A stretch of DNA of 5,345 nucleotides from Elusimicrobiota bacterium. Its GTDB lineage: Bacteria; Elusimicrobiota; Elusimicrobia; 2-01-FULL-59-12; JACPXA01. The stretch covers positions 1 through 5,345 of the forward strand of contig JACPXA010000092.1 of NCBI GenBank assembly GCA_016196785.1. Direction: 5' to 3'. Position numbers and translations under genes: made by a program. Each line of letters starts with the position of its first letter. Positions within the stretch are counted from its first letter, which is position 1. Shown piece after piece: positions 1-5,345 of the stretch. The notes below the pieces were generated by a model. It searched no databases, was not told the DNA's origin, and worked only from the letters and a program-made list of their open reading frames with translations.

Positions 1-1
1 C

Positions 2-364
2 GTCTCGTGGATGTTCACTTCGAGGGGCTATCTGACCATTGCGAAAGGATCAATTGCGGAAGACAAACTGATGGGGATGGCGCTGGATGCCGGCGCTGAG
101 GATTTTAAGAGTGACGATGAGGAGGTGTTTGAGATCACGGTGACCACGGGAGAGCTTGAGAACGTGAAGGCGAGCCTTGAATCGCAGGGGGTGTCAATCA
201 CGCAAGCCGAGGTGACCATGTTGCCGCAGAGTTATGTCAAACTCACGGGCCATGACGCGGAACAGATGCTGGCGCTTATGGATGGGCTGGAGGACCACGA
301 TGATGTCAAGACGGTCTATGCGAATTTTGACATCCCCAAAGCAGTGATGGAACGGGCGTGTTAG
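2..364 (+). CDS. yebC: YebC/PmpR-family protein, C-terminal part (5' end outside window)
   Basis: This is the 3' part of a gene entering from the left. The frame is already open at base 2 and begins V-S-W-M-F, which matches the GSVSWMF motif in the middle of YebC proteins, so the first in-frame ATG (11) is internal and not the start. About 120 residues are visible against a usual family length near 240-250. Downstream come the acidic AGAEDF-type segment (around nt 92-106), a ferredoxin-like domain, and the closing ML-P...V-L...ALMDGLEDHDDV...YANFDIP pattern that is diagnostic for the family. YebC-family proteins are cytoplasmic; members have been described as transcriptional regulators and more recently as translation factors that relieve stalling at polyproline. 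Which role applies here cannot be read from the sequence. Position directly upstream of ruvC is a common arrangement. The stop is TAG at 362-364. Confidence 0.95.
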   Translation, partial: VSWMFTSRGYLTIAKGSIAEDKLMGMALDAGAEDFKSDDEEVFEITVTTGELENVKASLESQGVSITQAEVTMLPQSYVKLTGHDAEQMLALMDGLEDHDDVKTVYANFDIPKAVMERAC

Positions 365-379
365 GGGGATGCCCCCCCC
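364..379. promoter_or_regulatory. G-tract/C-tract inverted repeat between yebC and ruvC
   Basis: Five G (364-368) and eight C (372-379) are separated by ATG, so a short GC hairpin with a three-base loop can form immediately after the yebC stop. The following ACAATAATTG is AT-rich but has no T-tract, so it is a poor intrinsic terminator. The ATG at 369 is in the ruvC frame but is followed by an in-frame TAA at 384-386, so it cannot start ruvC. The hairpin could tune ruvC translation or be chance. Confidence 0.3.
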
Positions 380-413
380 ACAATAATTGCTTCCCAATGC
401 GGTGAACCGAGCT

Positions 414-902
414 GTGGTGGTCTGTGGGGTGGATCCGGGGATGGCCATGACCGGGTGGGGGATCATACGGAGCCAGGCGGGGGAACCGCCGGAGTATGTC
501 GGCGGGGGTGCCATTATCACCCCCTCGACCCAGCCGCTGCCTCAACGTCTGCGGCAGCTCTTCCACAGCATGAGTCGGTTATTTCAGCGGTTCTGCCCTC
601 AGGCGGTTGCCGTGGAGGAGCTGTTCCTCTTTCCCAAAGCACGGACGACGGCGGCAACGGGCCAGGCGCGCGGGGTCATTCTGTTAGCCGCAGCGGAGGC
701 GGGGCTCCCAGTCTTCGAGTATAACCCGCGGACAATCAAGATGGCGGTGACAGGATTCGGCGGGGCGGATAAGGGGCAGATACAGTTGATGATTCAGCGG
801 CTCTTAACGCTGCCGCAGCTCCCTGCACCCGATGACGTGGCGGATGCCTTGGCGGTAGCGCTGTGTCATCTGCAGACGGTCCACTTGCCTGTTCACGCAT
901 GA
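414..902 (+). CDS. ruvC: RuvC, Holliday junction resolvase (crossover junction endodeoxyribonuclease)
   Basis: RuvC is the dimeric, Mg-dependent nuclease that nicks two opposite strands of a Holliday junction after RuvAB branch migration. The RNase H-like fold is visible: C-G-V-D-P-G at the N-terminus, V-E-E-L-F-L-F, the GQARGV helix, VFEYNPRTIK, and D-D-V-A-D-A-L-A near the end. Counting from the GTG at 414 the four catalytic acids are D7, E68, D141 and D144, close to D7, E66, D138 and D141 of E. coli. The frame stays open upstream to a TTG at 387, with another GTG at 402. I prefer GTG 414 because it gives the family's usual four residues before GxDPG and has a weak Shine-Dalgarno-like GGTGA at 401-405. 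The other two have no visible ribosome binding site. The length of 162 residues is normal. It overlaps ruvA by 4 nt. The protein is certain; the start is not. Confidence 0.95.
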   Translation: MVVCGVDPGMAMTGWGIIRSQAGEPPEYVGGGAIITPSTQPLPQRLRQLFHSMSRLFQRFCPQAVAVEELFLFPKARTTAATGQARGVILLAAAEAGLPVFEYNPRTIKMAVTGFGGADKGQIQLMIQRLLTLPQLPAPDDVADALAVALCHLQTVHLPVHA

Positions 903-1519
903 TTGGTAGTCTCCGAGGTCAGTTGCTTAGTAAAACCACAAATCAGCTCTTACTTGAGGTGCAAGGGGTGGGGTATGAGGTGATGATCCCACTGTCCACC
1001 TATGAGCGGCTTCCCGCCCTCGAGCAGGAAATATGGTTGGGCATTGTCGAGTCGGTCGGAATGTACGGGGGGGGAACTGCACTCTACGGGTTTGCGACCC
1101 CGGAAGAAAAAGAGATCTTTCTCCAACTCCGAGAAGTCCCTGGCACCGGCGCGAAGAAAGCGCTGGAGTACCTGGATAAGATCGCCAAATCCTTTCCTGA
1201 CTTCCGACGGGCGATCCTCGAAAGGGACGTTCGATTCCTGACCAGTGTATTTGGGTTTTCGAAACGGACCGCAGAGAAACTCATCCTGGCGTTGAAAGAC
1301 CGGCTCGCCGACCTCCGATTGGAAGGCACCGAGAAATGGGCGGCGCACATCGAGCGTCAGGCCATCGCCGAAGCCCTGGCGGGGTTGGTTGGCTTAGGCT
1401 ATCGGGAGTCCGCGGCCCGAGCGGTGTTGGAGCGGCTTTCTCAAGATGTCCAGAATGAGAGCTCCGCCCCTGACCTCATCCGCCACGCGCTGAAATCCTT
1501 GGGGAGTCATGCCTCATGA
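899..1519 (+). CDS. ruvA: RuvA, Holliday junction branch migration complex DNA-binding subunit
   Basis: RuvA tetramers hold the Holliday junction in a square planar form and load RuvB rings. The start is ATG 899 (MIGSLRGQL...), overlapping the ruvC stop as ATGA; an in-frame upstream ATG at 863 lies inside ruvC and is rejected because MIGxLxG is the canonical N-terminus. The length of 206 residues matches the family (E. coli 203). Domain I (about 1-65) contains LEVQGVGYEV and ends in LYGF. Domain II has two helix-hairpin-helix motifs, PGTGAKKAL (81-89) and FGFSKRTAEKL (118-128). Domain III (about 155-206) has the GLVGLGYRESAARAVL pattern that binds RuvB. It is divergent in two places: where E. 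coli has the acidic pin (V-R-E55-D56) this protein has G-M-Y-G-G-G with a two-residue insertion, and the second hairpin reads GFS instead of GIG. There is no clear Shine-Dalgarno, so translation probably depends on coupling to ruvC. Confidence 0.96.
   Translation: MIGSLRGQLLSKTTNQLLLEVQGVGYEVMIPLSTYERLPALEQEIWLGIVESVGMYGGGTALYGFATPEEKEIFLQLREVPGTGAKKALEYLDKIAKSFPDFRRAILERDVRFLTSVFGFSKRTAEKLILALKDRLADLRLEGTEKWAAHIERQAIAEALAGLVGLGYRESAARAVLERLSQDVQNESSAPDLIRHALKSLGSHAS
1501..1506 (+). promoter_or_regulatory. Ribosome binding site of ruvB, inside ruvA
   Basis: GGGGAG lies nine bases before the ruvB ATG at 1516 and within the last codons of ruvA. It supports the ATG that overlaps the ruvA stop (ATGA) as the true ruvB start and permits translational coupling. 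Confidence 0.6.
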
Positions 1520-2571
1520 GTGCTGAGCCGCGTGGTCGCATCACCATCCCCCGCCCGACGAAAGAGGAGGAGCCCTTTGAGCAAAGTCTCCGGCCCCAAT
1601 CCCTCCAGGAGTTCGTTGGGCAGGAACAGCTCAAGCGCAACCTGAGCGTTTTCATCCAAGCGGCCCTCGGCCGCAAAGATGCCCTCGATCATTGTCTCTT
1701 TTCTGCACCGCCCGGGTTAGGGAAGACGACCCTCGCCCACATCATTGCCAAAGAGATGGGGGTTAGCCTCCGAAACACCTCAGGTCCCGTCCTGGAACGG
1801 AAAGGCGACCTCGCAGCGATCCTCACGAGCCTCTCCCCCGGAGACGTCTTCTTTATTGACGAGATTCATCGCTTGTCGCGGGTGATTGAGGAGACGCTCT
1901 ACTCCGTGATGGAGGATTTTAAGCTGGATATCATCATCGGTGAAGGGCCCAGCGCCAAGACGATCAGCCTGTCGATCCCACGCTTCACGCTCGTGGGGGC
2001 GACGACCCGCGTTGGGCTCTTAACGAGTCCGTTGCGGAACCGTTTTGGGATCGTCGGCCATCTGAAGTACTACTCCGTGGAAGAATTGCGCCAGATCGTG
2101 CACCGGTCGAGTCAGATCCTAGAGATCGAAATAGATCAGAGTGGGGCCATGGAGATCGCCCGGCGCAGCCGAGGGACGCCGCGGGTCGCTAACCGGCTCC
2201 TTCGGCGTCTGCGGGATTTTGCCCAGGTCCGAGGCGCCAAGGTCATTACCCAGCGGGAAGCCGACGAGGCGTTAGCCGCCTTGGAGGTAGATCAGGAAGG
2301 ACTGGACGCATTGGATCGGCGGCTCTTGACGACCCTCATTGAAAAATTTGGCGGCGGACCAGTGGGTGTTGAAACCCTGGCAGTCTCCTTGAGCGAGGAT
2401 GTCGAGACCCTCACCGATGTGTGTGAACCCTTTCTGATCCAGTGTGGGTTGCTCGCCCGGACCCCGCGTGGCCGCATCGCGACCGAACGGGCGTATGTCC
2501 ACACCAAACTCACTCGCGGCATGTCCTCTGCTCAAGGCACCTCCCCTCATCCCCAAGGTCAACTGCTCTAA
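1516..2571 (+). CDS. ruvB: RuvB, Holliday junction branch migration DNA helicase (AAA+ ATPase)
   Basis: RuvB forms hexameric rings that pump DNA through the RuvA-bound junction using ATP. The protein has 351 residues (E. coli 336). Visible motifs in order: RPQSLQEFVGQ (26-36), Walker A PPGLGKTT (65-72), KGDLAAILTSL (96-106), Walker B FFIDEIHRLS (112-121), the MEDF-LDIIIGEGPSA segment (132-147) that includes the RuvA-contacting hairpin region, sensor 1 LVGATTR (159-165), the arginine-finger region SPLRNRFGIV (171-180), and sensor 2 RGTPRVANRLLRRLRDF (219-235). The C-terminal winged-helix domain carries GGGPVGVETLA (279-289), EPFLIQCGLLARTPRGRIAT (304-323). All key ATPase residues are present, so it should be active. 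The last 16 or so residues are a low-conservation, probably flexible tail. It overlaps ruvA by 4 nt and is followed by DUF2905 after 3 nt, consistent with a single transcript. Confidence 0.98.
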   Translation: MSAEPRGRITIPRPTKEEEPFEQSLRPQSLQEFVGQEQLKRNLSVFIQAALGRKDALDHCLFSAPPGLGKTTLAHIIAKEMGVSLRNTSGPVLERKGDLAAILTSLSPGDVFFIDEIHRLSRVIEETLYSVMEDFKLDIIIGEGPSAKTISLSIPRFTLVGATTRVGLLTSPLRNRFGIVGHLKYYSVEELRQIVHRSSQILEIEIDQSGAMEIARRSRGTPRVANRLLRRLRDFAQVRGAKVITQREADEALAALEVDQEGLDALDRRLLTTLIEKFGGGPVGVETLAVSLSEDVETLTDVCEPFLIQCGLLARTPRGRIATERAYVHTKLTRGMSSAQGTSPHPQGQLL

Positions 2572-2574
2572 CCG

Positions 2575-2802
2575 ATGGCCCCGTGGGCACCCCTTGGCAA
2601 ATGGCTCATTGGGCTGGGCGGCTTGTTGATCCTTGCAGGACTGGTCCTCTTCCTGGGGCTGAAGATCCCCTTCCTCGGCCGGTTGCCTGGGGATATCTAC
2701 ATCAAACGGGAACACCTCACCTTCTATTTTCCCATCGTCACGTGCCTGGTCGTCAGTGTGATCCTCTCTCTCCTCTTGTGGTTCTTCAGCCGACGGGGCT
2801 AA
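2575..2802 (+). CDS. DUF2905 family small membrane protein
   Basis: A 75-residue protein with two hydrophobic segments, about residues 10-29 and 51-71, separated by a short loop containing the family signature LGRLPGDIYIKRE (34-46) and followed by F-Y-F-P-I-V-T-C. This pattern (G-LGRLPGD-I then YFP-T-C) is what defines DUF2905, a family of unknown function; I infer an inner-membrane hairpin protein with both short ends on the same side. The ATG at 2575 is three bases after the ruvB stop with no strong Shine-Dalgarno, so it is probably translated by coupling to ruvB. DUF2905 genes are often found next to ruvB in bacteria, so a link to the Ruv complex or simply a conserved operon position are both possible. 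The ending SRRG is a positively charged tail, favouring a cytoplasmic C-terminus. The stop is TAA at 2800-2802, directly before the large palindrome. Confidence 0.9.
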   Translation: MAPWAPLGKWLIGLGGLLILAGLVLFLGLKIPFLGRLPGDIYIKREHLTFYFPIVTCLVVSVILSLLLWFFSRRG

Positions 2803-2809
2803 GAGGGAA

Positions 2810-2960
2810 GGGAGGAGAGCCGGGGGCGTGGCTGCGTTCGCTACGCTTCTGGCCCCACTCGAAACTCTGGTGTGCTCGGGCGCATCCGCGCCCTGCGCTC
2901 ACCGAGTTTCTACGTGGGCCGCTTAGGCTCACTCCGCCACATCCCCCGGCTCTCCTCCCC
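2810..2960. repeat. Imperfect palindromic element of about 150 nt (long hairpin)
   Basis: The whole stretch folds back on itself. The outer ends are GGGAGGAGAGCC with GGGGG (2810-2825) and its reverse complement CCCCCGGCTCTCCTCCC (2943-2959). The inner part has GAAACTC (2861-2867) against GAGTTTC (2904-2910), and the tip is GGGCGC (2878-2883), loop ATCC, GCGCCC (2888-2893). Between these blocks the arms are similar but carry mismatches and small bulges, and each arm can also form side hairpins (for example GTGGGCC near 2914-2920 with GGCTCAC at 2926-2932). It fills most of the gap between the DUF2905 stop and the SpoIID signal-peptide-like sequence. There is no T-tract for a simple terminator. 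The end motif recurs at 5227-5248, suggesting a dispersed family. It could be a palindromic/MITE-like mobile repeat, a REP-like unit, or an RNA processing/attenuation structure. I see no transposase. It accounts for the only large gap between genes in the window. Confidence 0.8.
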
Positions 2961-4109
2961 AAAAGATTTCCTGCTTCCCTCCTTGTAAGTTTTTTGTTGG
3001 TAGGGCAGGTTTGTGGGGGGGAACCCCCCGACACTTTTCTCCGGATCGGGCTCTTGAGCCATGTTCGCTCGGTACGGGTGAGCGCCACCGGTCCCTACCA
3101 TGTGCTTGAGCTCTCTACTGGCGAGCAATACCCGTTCCCTGAGGCCGAGGAACTGACCGTTCGCACCACGTCCTACGGCCTCCTGGTCGGTAACCAAGTG
3201 TTGAAACCCGCGCTTCGCTTCCAAGGCGAAGCGGATGACACGGTGCTCCTGCTCAACGGCAAACGGTACAGGGATTCTCTCCTTCTTCAGTGGCAGCGGG
3301 CCCAAGGGATTACAGTGATCAACGAAGTGGAGATTGATGGCTACCTCTGTGGGGTGCTGCCGCGGGAGGCCTCAGTCAATTGGCCGATCGAAGCGCTCAA
3401 GGCGCAAGCGGTGGTTTCCCGAAGTTTTGCCCTGGCCAACCTGGGCAAAGAAGAGGCTGCAGGGTTTGATCTCACGGCGGATTTCACGTCTCAGGTATAT
3501 GGTGGGGTAGATGGAGAACATCCTAAAACCATTCAGGCGGTGAACGCCACGGTTGATGAAGTACTGGTGGACCGTCGGGGGAAATTGGTGAATGCCTACT
3601 TCCACCATTCCTGCGGTGGGAGGACGGACGCAAGCACCATGGTATGGGGCGGAAACTCCTGGGAGAGCCCGCCCAGCCTGTCAGGGGTCAGATGTCGGTT
3701 TTGTCGGGACGATGAGTATTATCATTGGACCGTTCGCTTGTCGGAAAAGGTGATTCGGACCCGCCTCCGGAGCGCCGGCTACACGGTAGGGGCCATCAGA
3801 CGTCTCTCGTTGGTCGGCCGGACCCGCGGGGGTCGTGCGAACCAGATCGAGGTCGTTGCTCAAGGGAAGGCGGTGCTCATTCCGGCGCATCGGTTTCGGA
3901 TGGCTGTCAGTCCCAACCAGATCCGCAGTACCTTCATCACCCGGTTGAGTCGGCGAGGGAGCGACTTCGAGTTTGAGGGACGGGGGTGGGGGCATGGGGT
4001 TGGGCTCTGTCAGGTTGGGGCCAAAACCATGGCCCTCAAAGGGTACTCCTACCGAAAGATCCTCGCGTTTTACTATCCAGGTTCACGTGTTCAGAGATGG
4101 CACCGGTAA
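2961..4109 (+). CDS. SpoIID/LytB-domain protein (peptidoglycan lytic enzyme or amidase enhancer), start unresolved
   Basis: The left boundary is where sensible protein sequence begins, just after the palindrome; it is not a start codon. The first residues, K-R-F-P then a hydrophobic run to about nt 3014 followed by CGGEPP, look like a signal peptide, implying export. The SpoIID domain then follows: FLRIGLL, INEVEIDGYLCGVLPREASVNWP-EALKAQAVVSRSFAL, YFHHSCGGRTDA, a CRFC pair near nt 3694-3705, and the C-terminal GRGWGHGVGLCQVGAKTMALKGYSY-KILAFYYPG. The glutamate in PRE (3366-3368) aligns with the catalytic Glu of SpoIID, which cleaves glycan strands stripped or not of stem peptides; HHSC plus CxxC may bind metal. 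In non-sporulating bacteria such proteins are general cell-wall factors. No ATG/GTG/TTG lies in frame between GTG 2778 and TTG 2994. TTG 2994 would delete most of the signal peptide; GTG 2778 would translate the palindrome. The family call is firm; the start is not. Confidence 0.9.
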   Translation, partial: KRFPASLLVSFLLVGQVCGGEPPDTFLRIGLLSHVRSVRVSATGPYHVLELSTGEQYPFPEAEELTVRTTSYGLLVGNQVLKPALRFQGEADDTVLLLNGKRYRDSLLLQWQRAQGITVINEVEIDGYLCGVLPREASVNWPIEALKAQAVVSRSFALANLGKEEAAGFDLTADFTSQVYGGVDGEHPKTIQAVNATVDEVLVDRRGKLVNAYFHHSCGGRTDASTMVWGGNSWESPPSLSGVRCRFCRDDEYYHWTVRLSEKVIRTRLRSAGYTVGAIRRLSLVGRTRGGRANQIEVVAQGKAVLIPAHRFRMAVSPNQIRSTFITRLSRRGSDFEFEGRGWGHGVGLCQVGAKTMALKGYSYRKILAFYYPGSRVQRWHR

Positions 4110-4120
4110 TTCACCGCCAC

Positions 4121-4155
4121 TTCCCCCTTTGAAAAAGGGGGATGGAGGGGGATTT
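4121..4155. repeat. Short interspersed hairpin repeat (CCCCCTTT-GAA-AAAGGGGG type)
   Basis: TCCCCCTTT (4122-4130) and AAAGGGGGA (4134-4142) form a perfect nine-base-pair stem with loop GAA, followed by TGGAGGGGGATTT. From memory, this stem plus a second AGGGGGATTT is a widespread dispersed repeat in many GC-rich and environmental bacteria; that is recalled, not searched. It sits in the 51 nt between the spoIID stop and queA. It lacks a T-run after the stem in the + direction, so termination on this strand is doubtful. Confidence 0.7.
4144..4151 (+). promoter_or_regulatory. Ribosome binding site of queA, formed by the repeat tail
   Basis: GGAGGGGG lies nine bases before the ATG at 4161 and is the strongest Shine-Dalgarno match in the window. 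It belongs to the right-hand part of the interspersed hairpin repeat, just outside the stem, so it stays single-stranded if the hairpin forms. It decides the queA start. Confidence 0.65.
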
Positions 4156-4160
4156 GCCCC

Positions 4161-5219
4161 ATGAACACCAGCGAGTTTGCCTACCCCTTTCCTCCCGAGC
4201 TTATTGCTCAGGAGCCGGTCGAACCGCGGGATGCCGCTCGCCTCTTGGTATGCGAACGTGCACCCCACCGGTGGGTTCATAGCCGGGTTCGTGAACTTGG
4301 CCATTTTCTTCGTTCCGGAGATTGCCTGGTGATTAACACCACGAAAGTGCTGCCGGCTCGCGTGATGGCTAAAAAACCTACAGGCGGAAGGGTGGAAGTA
4401 TTACTTTTGGGGGAAATGCGCCCCGGTCGCTGGGAGGCGTTGATCTATGGAGGGAAGGTGAGGCCGGGTGGAGCCTTACTGTTCCCCGATGACATCCAGA
4501 CCCAAGTGGTGGAGCGGCGTCTCACCGGCTCTTGGCTTCTGGCGTGTCAGAATGGCGAGCTCAGGACTCTTATCGAACGGTACGGTCAACCGCCGCTTCC
4601 GCCCTATATTGACAGAACAAGCGTCAGAGAACGGACGATCAACGATCGGGAACGCTATCAGACGGTATACGCTCAGGAACCGGGTTCCGTGGCTGCTCCC
4701 ACTGCGGGGTTCCATTTGACAGAAACCCTCCTCCGCAGGCTTGAGATACAAGGCATTCAGGTCGTCAAAATCCTTCTGCACGTTGGGTGGGGGACGTTCA
4801 GACCCCTTCGGGCCGCTGCCCTCCAAGAGCATCAGATGTTACCTGAGCGGTATCGGGTGAGTGCGGAAGCGGCGCAGGCGCTGAACATCGCGCGCCGGCG
4901 GGGCGGGCGCGTGGTGGCCGTTGGGACCTCTGTCGTGAGAGCGCTTGAGACGGTCGCCGATGCAGAGGGAACCATCCAGCAAGGCGAAGGGGAAAGCCAG
5001 TTGTTCATCACCCCCGGCTACCGGTTTCGGGTGGTTGACGCCTTGATGACTAATTTCCATACCCCGCGGTCAACCCCCCTCCTGTTAGCGTGCGCCTTTC
5101 TGTGTCCATCGGGAGACTCTTGGCAAGAGGGTCGCGATCGACTCTTTGCGCTGTATCGTGATGCCATCGCCTATCGCTACCGCTTCTTTTCCTACGGCGA
5201 CGCCATGTTGCTCTTGTGA
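4161..5219 (+). CDS. queA: QueA, S-adenosylmethionine:tRNA ribosyltransferase-isomerase
   Basis: QueA transfers and isomerises the ribosyl part of S-adenosylmethionine onto 7-aminomethyl-7-deazaguanine in tRNA to give epoxyqueuosine, the penultimate step of queuosine synthesis. It is cytoplasmic. The 352-residue length fits the family (about 340-360). Motifs in order: ELIAQEPVEPRDAARLLV (13-30), CLVINTTKVLPAR (55-67), RVEVLLL (77-83), PPLPPYI (144-150), ERYQTVYA (164-171), GSVAAPTAG-H (175-185), LHVGWGTFRP (206-215), AVGTSVVRALE (253-263), TNFHTPRST (297-305) and the terminal YGDAMLLL (345-352). Small departures from the usual pattern are GFHLT where LHFT is common, EHQMLPE where EHxMHxE is common, and STPLLL where STLLML is common; the core is intact so activity is expected. 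The ATG is supported by GGAGGGGG upstream. A tgt gene often follows queA, but none begins within the 126 nt left in the window. Confidence 0.97.
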   Translation: MNTSEFAYPFPPELIAQEPVEPRDAARLLVCERAPHRWVHSRVRELGHFLRSGDCLVINTTKVLPARVMAKKPTGGRVEVLLLGEMRPGRWEALIYGGKVRPGGALLFPDDIQTQVVERRLTGSWLLACQNGELRTLIERYGQPPLPPYIDRTSVRERTINDRERYQTVYAQEPGSVAAPTAGFHLTETLLRRLEIQGIQVVKILLHVGWGTFRPLRAAALQEHQMLPERYRVSAEAAQALNIARRRGGRVVAVGTSVVRALETVADAEGTIQQGEGESQLFITPGYRFRVVDALMTNFHTPRSTPLLLACAFLCPSGDSWQEGRDRLFALYRDAIAYRYRFFSYGDAMLLL

Positions 5220-5226
5220 GAAAGTT

Positions 5227-5255
5227 GAGGGGAGCCGGGGGCGATGGCGAAGTGA
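5227..5255 (+). repeat. Probable second copy (left end) of the palindromic element
   Basis: Positions 5227-5248 match 2812-2832 except for one substitution and one inserted A, and 5245-5255 (TGGCGAAGTGA) matches the reverse complement of 2929-2939 with one difference. Similarity fades after that. A GAGCCGG/CCGGCTC hairpin at 5308-5338 might belong to a far arm, but the alignment is too weak to call. The remainder of 5256-5345 holds no gene or RNA I can recognise. Confidence 0.5.
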
Positions 5256-5345
5256 TAGACCAGCGAGCGGAGGGCCCAGGGGCTGGAGCAAGGAAGCCTC
5301 GGTGGCTGAGCCGGGGAGGACAGACTTCCCGCCGGCTCTTGCCAC

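Noticed and set aside
863..898. Upstream ATG for ruvA at 863
   Set aside because: It adds twelve residues inside ruvC ahead of the canonical MIGxLxG N-terminus; the ATGA overlap at 899 is the normal start.
2442..2960. The SpoIID frame is open back to 2442, giving a 555-residue protein
   Set aside because: The first 170 or so residues overlap ruvB and DUF2905 in another frame, are rich in P, H, R and C with no domain, and put the signal peptide in the middle. It is an accident of GC-rich sequence, though the part from 2778 remains possible as discussed.
2810..2960. Palindrome as an intrinsic terminator
   Set aside because: The stem is far too long and no U-run follows the right arm; the T-rich stretch at 2991-2996 is 30 nt beyond it and inside coding-like sequence.
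2786..3305. Minus-strand frames across the palindrome and the spoIID 5' region
   Set aside because: They are antisense to clear coding sequence or to the palindrome itself, and show no domain, hydrophobic pattern or start context.
5085..5345. Open minus-strand frame running off the right edge
   Set aside because: It lies mostly antisense to queA, has no recognisable motif, and fits the pattern of antisense shadows seen across all genes here.
1..5345. CRISPR array, tRNA or rRNA gene, transposase or toxin-antitoxin pair
   Set aside because: No regularly spaced direct repeats, no tRNA-like cloverleaf or rRNA sequence, and no such protein family in any frame; the window is a housekeeping cluster.

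Overview
The window is a stretch of bacterial chromosome with every recognisable gene on the + strand: the end of a YebC/PmpR-family gene, ruvC, ruvA, ruvB, a small DUF2905 membrane protein gene, a SpoIID/LytB-domain gene and queA. The DNA looks GC-rich. RuvA and several motifs in QueA are divergent from the E. coli forms. The gene set, a secreted SpoIID-type protein with a CGG...CxxC motif, and a widespread CCCCCTTTGAAAAAGGGGG-type interspersed repeat together suggest a Gram-negative-type lineage such as Nitrospirota, Methylomirabilota or a Desulfobacterota-like group. That placement is inference from memory of gene order and is weak. Nothing here indicates a phage, plasmid or defence island.

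Layout. Positions 1-364 hold the C-terminal part of a YebC-family protein cut by the window edge. A 22-49 nt gap (depending on the ruvC start) with a G-tract/C-tract inverted repeat leads into ruvC. RuvC, ruvA and ruvB are joined by two ATGA overlaps (899-902 and 1516-1519), so they are one translationally coupled Holliday-junction operon. DUF2905 follows ruvB after 3 nt. Positions 2803-2960 hold no ordinary gene but a striking imperfect palindrome of about 150 nt that folds on itself along its whole length. It abuts the signal-peptide-like 5' end of the SpoIID-domain gene, which has no clear start codon of its own. SpoIID ends at 4109. A 51 nt gap carries a second, unrelated hairpin repeat whose purine tail also supplies the ribosome binding site of queA (4161-5219). 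The last 126 nt (5220-5345) hold no gene I can support, but begin with a sequence closely resembling the end of the large palindrome.

Function. RuvA binds Holliday junctions, RuvB drives branch migration and RuvC resolves them. YebC-family proteins commonly sit directly upstream. QueA makes epoxyqueuosine in tRNA. SpoIID-domain proteins act on peptidoglycan. The cluster is mostly housekeeping. The points of real interest are the palindromic element, its apparent in-frame position at the front of spoIID, its possible second copy at the right edge, and a RuvA that lacks the acidic pin of the E. coli protein.
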